Assembly: GCF_003952945.1 (NCBI RefSeq)
Contig: NZ_QXGK01000015.1
Span: forward strand, 1-63,736
Length of the DNA stretch: 63,736 nt
From: Bifidobacterium samirii
Lineage (GTDB): Bacteria > Actinomycetota > Actinomycetes > Actinomycetales > Bifidobacteriaceae
Direction of reading: 5' to 3'
Below, one piece after another: positions 48,440-55,671 of this stretch. Both the position numbers and the translations under genes were made by a program. Under the pieces are notes generated by a model. That model did not search any database. It saw nothing but the letters and a program-made list of their open reading frames with translations, and was not told the origin of the DNA. How positions within the stretch are numbered: position 1 is the stretch's first letter; every line of letters begins with the position of its first letter.

Positions 48440-50089
48440 TTACCGGCGGACCGGGATGTTCCCGCCGAGTTCCGACACGATTTGCGCGGCCGACGAACAT
48501 TCGTCCACAACTCGTTCACACCGCTCCCGACCGAACGCGAGCGGGTCGCTCATGTCCAATGACACGAGGCCCGCCGCGCCCGTCGGCCGCCGGCTCGCGT
48601 TGCCGTACGTGTCGTCCGCGCCGCCCGCGCCCGCGTCGGCTGTCTCGTCGCGCACGGTCAGATGCGACCAGGATGCGGCGACGACCTGCCCGGGATGCCG
48701 GTCCACGATGGCGGCGCGCAGCCAGGCGCGCGTGTCGGCCGGAGGCTCGATCGTGGCCCGTGTCTCGTCGGCGTCGGAGTTGACGCGTTCGGTGCGCGAC
48801 GCGAGCTTCGCGTACACGGACGCGGCTGGGTCGAGCGCCGCCCAGCTCAGGTCGAGCGCGGCCAGCCGCGCGTCCGACCAGTCGAACGATCCGCGTCGGC
48901 GCAGCCGTTCCAGCAGCTGCCATTTGAACAGCCATTCGACGCGGCGCGCCTCGTCGGCCATCGTCAGACGCGCGTCGTCGTCGGCGTGGCGGATCGCGGC
49001 GGTGTCGGCGAGCGCCTGTCCCCACATCGTCATGACGGCTTTGGTGGAGCGGTCGGGCCATGCGGGTTCGCCGGTCACGTCGGTGCCGTGGATGGCGGCG
49101 GCCGCGGCGTAGACGGCGGCGCGCAGCGTGACCTGCGTCTGCCATGCGGTGGTGGTGCCGCCGGCGGCGAGCGCGATGGGCGTGCTCAGGGTCAGGTCGT
49201 GCGAGATCGTGTGCATCGCATCGACGGGGTCGGCGGCCTCGAGCGCGTCGATGAGCGTATCGAGGTCGTAGCCGGCTTCGGCGGCGTGTTCGGCGAGCCA
49301 GAGGATCATGCTGGTGACGCCGAGTTTGAGCGTCTGGGGCACGTCCATGCGGTTCGCGTCGCCGACGATGACGTGCAGGCGCCGGGTGCCGGCGGGCCCG
49401 TGGGGTTCGTCGCGCGTGTTGATGATGGGCCGGTCGAACGTGGTCTGCAGGCCGATCTTCATGTGGATGTAGTCGGCGCGCTGGCTGAGCTGGTAGCCGG
49501 CGGTTTCGCCGCGTTCGCCGATGCCGACGCGGCCGGAGCCGGTGTAGATCTGGCGGGTGGTCAGGTGGATGGTCATGAGCCGGGCGAGCGTGTCGAAGGG
49601 GACGGCCCGGTCGGTGGTGTAGTTCTCGTGCGTGCCCCAGCTGGCGCCTTTGCCGTCGACGTTGTTGCGGTGCAGGGCGATCGGCGTGCCGGTGCGTTCG
49701 GAGGCGGTGCGGGCGGCGGCGAGCATGATGCGGTCGCCGGCGTGGTCGTAGCGGACCGCGTCGAACGGGTCGAGGGTTTCGGGCGCGGAGTATTCGGGGT
49801 GCGCGTGGTCGACGTACACGCGGCCTCCGTTGGCGGCGATCGTGTTGACGATGTTGGCCTGCGGCGCGTCGGTGAGCATGTCGGGGCGGGCGGCGGCGCG
49901 TTCGAGGCGCGTGCCGCGCATGTCGTTGACGGGGTCCTCCTGCCGGTAGTCCCAGCGGATGTGCCGGCGTTCGGGCGTGGCGGCCGCGTCGACCACGTCG
50001 AACGACAGTCTCACCGGGTTGGCGTGGCGTCCGTCCGCGTAGGAGACCGCGTATTCGGTTTCGGTGCCCATCACTCGTCTGACCGTCAT
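48440..50089 (-). CDS. dop: Depupylase/deamidase Dop
   Basis: 549 residues. Dop removes Pup from targets and in other bacteria converts Pup-Gln to Pup-Glu; the second job is not needed here because Pup ends in Glu. The N-terminus Met-Gly-Thr-Glu-Thr-Glu-Tyr-Ala-Val and the motifs Asp-His-Ala-His-Pro-Glu-Tyr-Ser and Arg-Asn-Asn-Val-Asp-Gly-Lys-Gly-Ala-Ser mark it apart from PafA. It has the dop-type loop with an Arg-Gly-Thr-Arg-Leu patch (about 57-61). The start overlaps the arc stop (ATGA), and AAAGGAA stands ahead. Homologous to PafA over its length. Confidence 0.95.
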   Translation of the reverse strand: MTVRRVMGTETEYAVSYADGRHANPVRLSFDVVDAAATPERRHIRWDYRQEDPVNDMRGTRLERAAARPDMLTDAPQANIVNTIAANGGRVYVDHAHPEYSAPETLDPFDAVRYDHAGDRIMLAAARTASERTGTPIALHRNNVDGKGASWGTHENYTTDRAVPFDTLARLMTIHLTTRQIYTGSGRVGIGERGETAGYQLSQRADYIHMKIGLQTTFDRPIINTRDEPHGPAGTRRLHVIVGDANRMDVPQTLKLGVTSMILWLAEHAAEAGYDLDTLIDALEAADPVDAMHTISHDLTLSTPIALAAGGTTTAWQTQVTLRAAVYAAAAAIHGTDVTGEPAWPDRSTKAVMTMWGQALADTAAIRHADDDARLTMADEARRVEWLFKWQLLERLRRRGSFDWSDARLAALDLSWAALDPAASVYAKLASRTERVNSDADETRATIEPPADTRAWLRAAIVDRHPGQVVAASWSHLTVRDETADAGAGGADDTYGNASRRPTGAAGLVSLDMSDPLAFGRERCERVVDECSSAAQIVSELGGNIPVRR

Positions 50090-51669
50090 GCGTGCCGTTC
50101 CTTTCCTTCGGTTCCGTCGGTCGTGCCGTAGTTCGCGCCGTCCGTCGCGGCGGCGCGGATGCGTGTGACGCGGCCGGCGCGGATGCCGTTGACGAGGCTC
50201 CACTGCACGGGGTCGGCGTCGAGGATCGAATCGCGGTTCTCCGCGCATTCGGCCTCCACGGCCATGCCGATCGTCGCCGCGTCGATGGCGACCGGCGCGC
50301 CGGCGGCGATGCTCGCCTTGACGGCGTGCGTCTTGGCCCGGTCGACGATGTTGCGCAGCATCGCCCCGGAGATCACGTCGCGCAGGTGCAACGGCGACCA
50401 TGCGCCGTGCTCGTCGCACACGTCGCACAGGCGGCGCGTCTCGACGCGCGCGTACGCGTCGTCAACGAGCATGCGGGCGAGCGTGTCCGCATCGGTGCCG
50501 TCGGCGGTCGGCAGATCGTCGGTCAGATAGTGCCGCACGATGGCGACGGCCTGGGCGGGGCCGGGCCGGTCGACGTGGATCTTCACGTCGAGCCGGCCGG
50601 GGCGCAGCACGGCCGGGTCGATCATGTCGACGCGGTTGGACGCGCCGATGACGGTCACGTTGTCGAGCCGTTCGACGCCGTCGAGTTCGGCGAGGAACTG
50701 GGGCACGATGGTCGTCTCCACGTCGGAGGAGACGCCCGAGCCGCGCGTGCGCAGCAGCGAGTCCATCTCGTCGACGAACACGATCACGGGCCGGCCGTCG
50801 GCGGCGAGTTCGCGCGCACGGCGGAAGATGAGCCGGATGAGACGCTCCGACTCGCCCACGTACTTGTTGAGCAGCTCCGGCCCCTTGACCGACAGGAACG
50901 TGCCGCCGCGGCCTTCGGCCAGCGCGTTGGCGACTGCCTTGGCGATGAGCGTCTTGCCGTTGCCGGGCGGACCGTACAGGAGCACGCCCTTGGGCGGGGT
51001 GAGCCCGTAGCGGGCGAACAGGTCGCGGTGGCGGTACGGCAGCTGCACGGCGTCGCGGATGCGTTCCAGTTCCGATTCGAGGCCGCCGATGTCGGCGAAC
51101 GTCACGTCGGGCGTCTCCTCGAGCACGAGGTCGGCGTCGTCCGCCTCGGGCAGCACGTCAATCGCCATGCGGCCCGACGGATCGACGACGACCCGTCCGC
51201 CGCGTTCGATCCGCTCGCCGGCGAGCGCGCTCGCGCGGCGCACCAGCTGCGGGTTGCCGCCCGCGTCGGCCACGATCAGCCGGCCGTCGTCGAACGTCTC
51301 GCGCACGGTGCGCACCGTGCCGGCCGTGTCGCGGTCGCGCTGTTCGACGAGCACCATGCTCTCGTTGAGCATCACCGTGTTGCCGGCCGCCAACCGGGCC
51401 GCGTTCACGGTCGCCGCGACCGGCACGACCATGCGGCGGGTGCCGGCGGTCACTTCGGCGCTGGCGTGCTGGATGCCGTCGTCGTCGACGTGGACGCGGT
51501 CGACGCGCACCATCGTCGCGAACGTGAGCGGCGGCTGGGCCAGTTGGGCCAGCTGCGACTTGGCCTTCGTCAGCTCCTTGCCGGCGCGGGTGAGCGCCTG
51601 GGCGAGCGCGTGGTTCTTCTCCATCAGCCGGTCGTTGAGCGCCGCCAGTTCCTCGGGAGTGCCCGACAT
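50086..51669 (-). CDS. arc: Proteasome-type AAA+ ATPase ARC (Mpa homologue)
   Basis: 527 residues. Short N-terminal coiled coil (about 5-40), two OB-type strands (50-145), then an AAA+ core with Walker A Gly-Pro-Pro-Gly-Asn-Gly-Lys-Thr near 235 and Walker B Val-Phe-Val-Asp-Glu-Met-Asp near 292. It forms hexamers that unfold pupylated proteins. The C-terminus is Lys-Glu-Arg-His-Ala; the Gln-Tyr-x ending that opens the 20S proteasome in mycobacteria is absent. The arm-type coiled coil that binds Pup is retained. First gene of the cluster, divergent from serB. AGAGGGG just before the ATG. Confidence 0.95.
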   Translation of the reverse strand: MSGTPEELAALNDRLMEKNHALAQALTRAGKELTKAKSQLAQLAQPPLTFATMVRVDRVHVDDDGIQHASAEVTAGTRRMVVPVAATVNAARLAAGNTVMLNESMVLVEQRDRDTAGTVRTVRETFDDGRLIVADAGGNPQLVRRASALAGERIERGGRVVVDPSGRMAIDVLPEADDADLVLEETPDVTFADIGGLESELERIRDAVQLPYRHRDLFARYGLTPPKGVLLYGPPGNGKTLIAKAVANALAEGRGGTFLSVKGPELLNKYVGESERLIRLIFRRARELAADGRPVIVFVDEMDSLLRTRGSGVSSDVETTIVPQFLAELDGVERLDNVTVIGASNRVDMIDPAVLRPGRLDVKIHVDRPGPAQAVAIVRHYLTDDLPTADGTDADTLARMLVDDAYARVETRRLCDVCDEHGAWSPLHLRDVISGAMLRNIVDRAKTHAVKASIAAGAPVAIDAATIGMAVEAECAENRDSILDADPVQWSLVNGIRAGRVTRIRAAATDGANYGTTDGTEGKERHA

Positions 51670-51740
51670 CCCCTCTCCCCTCTTTCCATGTTGCGAGACG
51701 ACGCCCCTCATTGTCGCAATGTTTTTCGACAATCGGAGGC

Positions 51741-52412
51741 ATGTGTCTGCAAGCAACCGCCCCCGCCGTCCCTTCGCTCTCCCGTCCCGGCCTGCTGGTC
51801 ATGGACGTCGACTCCACGCTCATCGACGAGGAGGTCATCGACCGTCTCGGCGACGAGGCCGGCTGCGGCGAGCGCATCGCGGCCGTCACCGAGCGGGCGA
51901 TGCGCGGCGAACTCGACTTCGAGCAGGCGCTGCGCGAACGCGTCGCCCTTCTGGAGGGTCTGCCCGCATCGATCTTCCGGCAGGTGCATGATTCGCTGCA
52001 TTTCACGACCGGCGCGTTCGACCTGATCGACGAACTGCACACGCACGGCTGGAAGGTGGGCGTCGTCTCCGGCGGCTTCCACGAGGTCGTGGACATGCTC
52101 GCCGAGGACGCGCATCTCGACTATCGGATCGCGAACCGGCTGGAGGTGTCGGACGGCCGCCTGACCGGCCGCGTGCTCGGCGAGATCGTCACCAAGGACG
52201 TCAAACTGCGCTCGCTCAAGGCGTGGGCCGACGAGCTCGGCCTGCCGCTGTCGCAGACCGTCGCCGTGGGCGACGGCGCCAACGACATCCCGATGATCCA
52301 GGCCGCCGGTCTGGGCGTCGCGTTCTGCGCCAAGCCACGCACCCGCGCCGCCGCCCCGTACGCCGTCGACGAGCGCGACCTGACGCGCGTGCTCGACCTG
52401 CTGCAGGATTAA
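51741..52412 (+). CDS. serB: Phosphoserine phosphatase (SerB-like HAD)
   Basis: 223 residues. HAD hydrolase making serine from phosphoserine. Motif I Asp-Val-Asp-Ser-Thr (22-26) holds the nucleophile Asp. Motif II is Val-Val-Ser-Gly-Gly-Phe, and motif IV is Gly-Asp-Gly-Ala-Asn-Asp near 176-181. Length and motifs fit SerB without an ACT domain. The ATG at 51741 has GGAGG only one base away, which is close; an in-frame TTG at 51711 is less likely. Starts back-to-back with arc, with a small palindrome between. Confidence 0.9.
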   Translation: MCLQATAPAVPSLSRPGLLVMDVDSTLIDEEVIDRLGDEAGCGERIAAVTERAMRGELDFEQALRERVALLEGLPASIFRQVHDSLHFTTGAFDLIDELHTHGWKVGVVSGGFHEVVDMLAEDAHLDYRIANRLEVSDGRLTGRVLGEIVTKDVKLRSLKAWADELGLPLSQTVAVGDGANDIPMIQAAGLGVAFCAKPRTRAAAPYAVDERDLTRVLDLLQD

Positions 52413-52432
52413 ATTGCCTATTCCAATGTCAT

Positions 52433-52470
52433 GAATGCAATGATTTGCTTTATCGCAAATCATTGCATTC
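52433..52470 (+). terminator. AT-rich terminator of serB
   Basis: GAATGCAATGATTTGC (52433-52448) and its exact complement (52455-52470) with a 6-base loop. It is unusually AT-rich for this genome and is followed by a TTC and an A-rich stretch. Confidence 0.8.
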
Positions 52471-52497
52471 TTCAAAGTTGCTGCAAATAGGGAAATA

Positions 52498-52524
52498 TTT
52501 CAAAAAAATGAGGAGCTTTACAAT
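52498..52524 (+). promoter_or_regulatory. Candidate promoter of the C39 peptidase gene
   Basis: TTTCAA (52498-52503) and TACAAT (52519-52524) are separated by 15 bases, two short of the optimum. The -10 is good. The zone lies in an AT-rich gap, where such matches are more likely by chance. Confidence 0.3.
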
Positions 52525-52560
52525 AAAAGAAATATAAAAACATATCAAGGGAGAACTCCC

Positions 52561-53499
52561 ATGAACAAGAGATTCCTCATACATAACAAGGCACCGGGCA
52601 GGTTCATGGCGATCATCGCCGTCATCATTCTGATGGCGGTAGCGTTCATTGGCTATGCCGTAATAATGATGCATCCTGAATCGGCGTCGATTCCGGGAAC
52701 GGACGCACCGGTTCCATCAACCGGTTCCGTTCAACGCCCGCCACTCAACGATGAGAATACGCCGGCGGAACATCCCTTCGACGAATCCCCCGGTGACCAG
52801 CCTGTCGACAAGCAACCAACCGCCAACCAATCAGACGATAATCAATCCGCCGACGACAATCCATCGACACCTACTGAGACGTCTCGGCAGGACCAGCCTG
52901 CAGACGGAGCTGACGGCCAAACGAACGTGGACACGCGTCCGGCCAAAGCACTGCTGAATCTCACCACCAGCGTCCAGGAGACCAACTACTGGTGCGCGCC
53001 GGCCAGCATGCAGATGGCATTGCGATACAAGGGCATCGACGTGAGTCAGGCAGACCTCGCGTCGCAGGTCGATGCGAAACCCGCAACGGGAACGGAGTAC
53101 GTCGACATGCAGCGGGTTCTCAATAGGTACCTGTTCGGCAGCGACACCGTCGGCCCGTCGGATCCGGGATATCATATCCAGACATTGTCCCGGTATGATA
53201 CCGATCCGCAGATCGCCGCCGATTTCTCAAGACGGCTGCTTACGGACATCGCAACCGACGATCCGCTGTTCGCCGCGGTGGACGTGCACACCCTGTATCC
53301 CACGTTGCCCGAAGCGAACCATATGGTGGTGGTCACCGGTTATCTCCTGCGCGACGGCGGCAATGACATCGACAGCGTTTATTTCATGGATCCTTCGTAT
53401 ATGGTGCAGGATGCCGCATACGGCGGACTGAAGACGGCCTCGTTCGACGAGTTCATTGCGGCCATCGTCAACAATGAGGAACCGGCGTATCTGTACTGA
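52561..53499 (+). CDS. Membrane-anchored C39-like cysteine peptidase
   Basis: 312 residues. One N-terminal membrane helix (14-37), then about 90 residues rich in Asp, Pro, Gln and Asn. From 130 on it is a papain-like C39 peptidase domain: Gln139 and Cys145 (Asn-Tyr-Trp-Cys-Ala-Pro-Ala-Ser), His254 (Asn-His-Met-Val-Val-Val-Thr-Gly-Tyr) and Asp277 (Phe-Met-Asp-Pro-Ser-Tyr) form a full catalytic set. Expected to work outside the membrane; the substrate is not known. No ABC transporter is linked, so bacteriocin maturation is not supported. AAGGGAG before the ATG. Surrounded by sequence richer in A/T than the rest of the window. Confidence 0.8.
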   Translation: MNKRFLIHNKAPGRFMAIIAVIILMAVAFIGYAVIMMHPESASIPGTDAPVPSTGSVQRPPLNDENTPAEHPFDESPGDQPVDKQPTANQSDDNQSADDNPSTPTETSRQDQPADGADGQTNVDTRPAKALLNLTTSVQETNYWCAPASMQMALRYKGIDVSQADLASQVDAKPATGTEYVDMQRVLNRYLFGSDTVGPSDPGYHIQTLSRYDTDPQIAADFSRRLLTDIATDDPLFAAVDVHTLYPTLPEANHMVVVTGYLLRDGGNDIDSVYFMDPSYMVQDAAYGGLKTASFDEFIAAIVNNEEPAYLY

Positions 53500-53579
53500 A
53501 CGTCTTTCCCTACAAATCCACGTATCGCCGACCCTGATACGACACCATGTGAAGCGCCCCGTAAAACGACTTCTTATTG

Positions 53580-53639
53580 AATCGTGATTCAATGAATCGT
53601 GATTCAATGAATCGTGATTCAATAAATCACGATTCAATA
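53580..53639. repeat. Four tandem 15-base repeats
   Basis: AATCGTGATTCAATG at 53580-53594 and 53595-53609, AATCGTGATTCAATA at 53610-53624, and AATCACGATTCAATA at 53625-53639. Each unit is a near palindrome (ATTGAATC-GT-GATTCAAT), and the last has the centre inverted to AC. They lie between the stop of the C39 gene and that of fmt. Confidence 0.85.
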
Positions 53640-53742
53640 ACCGAGGGACGGCTGCCCCTATGGGCGGGCATGAACCGGGAAGTCTTCTGCGATGCGGTGC
53701 GGAAGGCGTATCGCCCCGCTCGTCATAAGCCGCTTCGTGGTT

Positions 53743-53783
53743 GTGTGGGGCTTGCGTCGGCGCTTCCGACGCGAGCCCCACAC
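53743..53783 (-). terminator. Terminator of fmt
   Basis: Arms at 53743-53760 and 53766-53783 (GTGTGGGGCTTGCGTCGG and its complement with one mismatch) with a 5-base loop, two bases after the fmt stop. Confidence 0.8.
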
Positions 53784-53785
53784 GA

Positions 53786-54754
53786 TCAGCGGCAGACGGC
53801 CGCGTCGCCCAGTCGGGCGCCGCGCGCCCAGTCGGCGGCCTTCATCGCCTTCTTGCCCTGCGCCTTGACCTCGGTCAGTTCCAGCGGCGTCGTCGCCGTG
53901 CCCACCCAGACGGCGCGCTTGCCGGCCGCCAGACGGCCCGGCTCCAGCGCGGCCGGCACCGTCGGATCGACCGGGTCGGCCGGACGGGCGCGCAGCACGT
54001 GCAGCGTCGCCGACTCGTCGCCGCCGTCCGCGTGCAATGCGCACCATGCGCCCGGATTCGGCGTGCACGCGCGGATCTGCCGGTCCACGGCCTCCACCGG
54101 CGCGTCGAACACGATATGCGCGTCCTCGACGGTGATCTTGTCGGCCTTCGCATACTCGCCCGGCTGCTGGTCGACCGCGGCCGCACGGCCAGCGTCGACC
54201 GCCTGCATCGCGCGCACCAGCACCGACGATCCGGATTCGGCCAGACGCGACAGCAGGTCGCCGGCCGTCTCATGCGGTTCGATCGACGTGCCGCACTGCG
54301 CGACGATCGGACCGGCGTCCATGCCGCGCGTGATGCGGAACACCGTCACGCCCGTCGCCTGGTCGCCCGCCCAGATCGCGCGCTGCACGGGGGCGGCGCC
54401 GCGCCACTGCGGCAGCATCGAGAAATGCAGGTTGTACCAGCCCAGCGGCAGCGCGTCGAGCACCGGCTCCTTGAGGATCTTGCCGTATGCGACGACCGCG
54501 GCCGCCTGCGCGCCGGTGGCCGCCAGCTCGTGCACGAAGCAGTCCGTCTCCGACGGGTCGGATTCGATGACCGGCAGGTCCAGTTCCAGCGCCGCCTGCT
54601 TGACGGGGCTGGGCATCAGCCTGCGGCCGCGGCCCGTGGGCGCGTCCGGGCGGGTCAGCACCGCCACGATCTCGACGTGCTCGGTGTCGGCGGCGAGCGC
54701 CCGCAGCGACGGCACGGCCACGTCCGGCGTGCCGGCGAACAGAATCTTCAGCAT
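53786..54754 (-). CDS. fmt: Methionyl-tRNA formyltransferase
   Basis: 322 residues. Transfers a formyl group from 10-formyltetrahydrofolate to initiator Met-tRNA. N-terminal Rossmann-like domain (1-210) with Phe-Ala-Gly-Thr-Pro and the conserved His-Phe-Ser-Met-Leu-Pro (HxSLLP variant) near 105; the C-terminal tRNA-binding domain starts at about 215. GGGAGGAG precedes the ATG at 54754; the longer frame to 54823 is rejected. Confidence 0.96.
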   Translation of the reverse strand: MLKILFAGTPDVAVPSLRALAADTEHVEIVAVLTRPDAPTGRGRRLMPSPVKQAALELDLPVIESDPSETDCFVHELAATGAQAAAVVAYGKILKEPVLDALPLGWYNLHFSMLPQWRGAAPVQRAIWAGDQATGVTVFRITRGMDAGPIVAQCGTSIEPHETAGDLLSRLAESGSSVLVRAMQAVDAGRAAAVDQQPGEYAKADKITVEDAHIVFDAPVEAVDRQIRACTPNPGAWCALHADGGDESATLHVLRARPADPVDPTVPAALEPGRLAAGKRAVWVGTATTPLELTEVKAQGKKAMKAADWARGARLGDAAVCR

Positions 54755-54780
54755 GGGTTTTCTCCTCCCAAACGGTGAAA

Positions 54781-54814
54781 GGCCGTCCCGTGCCGCATGG
54801 GCGGCCGGACGGCC
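54781..54814 (-). terminator. Hairpin between the HAD gene and fmt
   Basis: Arms GGCCGTCC (54781-54788) and GGACGGCC (54807-54814) with an inner CCGC/GCGG pair. A 130-base gap separates the genes. Confidence 0.55.
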
Positions 54815-54884
54815 ATGGTTCAACAGGTATTCGATATATGGATGTGTTCGGCTCGCATTCGACGCACGATGCCAGCGCGCGATG

Positions 54885-55589
54885 TCAGCGCACGGGCGGG
54901 ATGTCGACGCCCTGGGCGATGAGGATCTCGCGCAGACGGCGCGAGTCGGAGAAGCGCACGCCGCGGATGCCCGCCTCGTTCGCGCCGACGATGTTCATCG
55001 CCTTGTCGTCGACGAACACGCTCGTCGACGCGTCGATGCCGAATCGGCGGACCGCCTCGTCGTAGATGTCGCGGTGCGGCTTGCGCAGGCCCACGAACCC
55101 GGACACGACGCGCCCGTCGAGCAGCTGCAGCAGCGGGCAGAGCCGTTCGGCCTCCGAGAACAGCACCTTCTCCCAGTTCGACAGGCCCCACACGCCGATC
55201 CCCGCGGCCTTCAGGTCGTTGACGAGCACGCGCATGCCGGGCACGATGCCGGTGAGCGAATCCTCGAAGTTGTCCACGTAGTAGCGCAGGATGTCGGCCC
55301 ATTCGTCGCCGTGGCGCTCGCGCATCAGGGCGATGGCCTCGTCGGCGCCCATGCCGGCGTCCATCAGGTCGTTGATCGAGTAGAATCCGGAGATCTCGTC
55401 GTCGAGGAACCGGTCGATCGTCTCCTGCCCGTAGCGGGCGACGAGCGCCGCGGCGGGATCCCAGTAGATGAGCACGTTGCCGAAGTCGAAGATCACGTCG
55501 GTGATGGGCTTGCCTGCGGCCTGTGCGGCGTTGCCGTCGGCCATGAGCACGTCGTGCTCCATGTCCGGCTCTCCGGGCCAACCTTTCAT
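54885..55589 (-). CDS. HAD-family hydrolase
   Basis: 234 residues, haloacid-dehalogenase superfamily. Motif I Phe-Asp-Phe-Gly-Asn-Val-Leu with nucleophile Asp near residue 36, the Ser-Asn-Trp motif II in the middle, Lys of motif III (Arg-Lys-Pro-His) and motif IV Val-Asp-Asp-Lys near 200. A phosphatase of small sugar or nucleotide phosphates is likely; the substrate is not readable. The ATG at 55589 has GGAGG five bases away. An ATG at 55562 with GGAGAG is also possible. Located between priA and fmt, as is usual in this genus. Confidence 0.85.
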   Translation of the reverse strand: MKGWPGEPDMEHDVLMADGNAAQAAGKPITDVIFDFGNVLIYWDPAAALVARYGQETIDRFLDDEISGFYSINDLMDAGMGADEAIALMRERHGDEWADILRYYVDNFEDSLTGIVPGMRVLVNDLKAAGIGVWGLSNWEKVLFSEAERLCPLLQLLDGRVVSGFVGLRKPHRDIYDEAVRRFGIDASTSVFVDDKAMNIVGANEAGIRGVRFSDSRRLREILIAQGVDIPPVR

Positions 55590-55671
55590 ATGCGCCTCCA
55601 TTCGTCTTGCGGGCCGTGCGGCCCCGCTCCATCGTCCCACGCCGCGCCGACCATCGGCCCGTCGGCTCGGG

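Noticed and set aside
52561-53499. Bacteriocin leader-processing system
   Set aside because: C39 peptidases of that type are fused to ABC exporters and act on double-Gly leaders; neither an exporter nor a precursor gene is present.
53580-53639. CRISPR array
   Set aside because: Repeats are directly adjacent without spacers and no cas gene is in the window.
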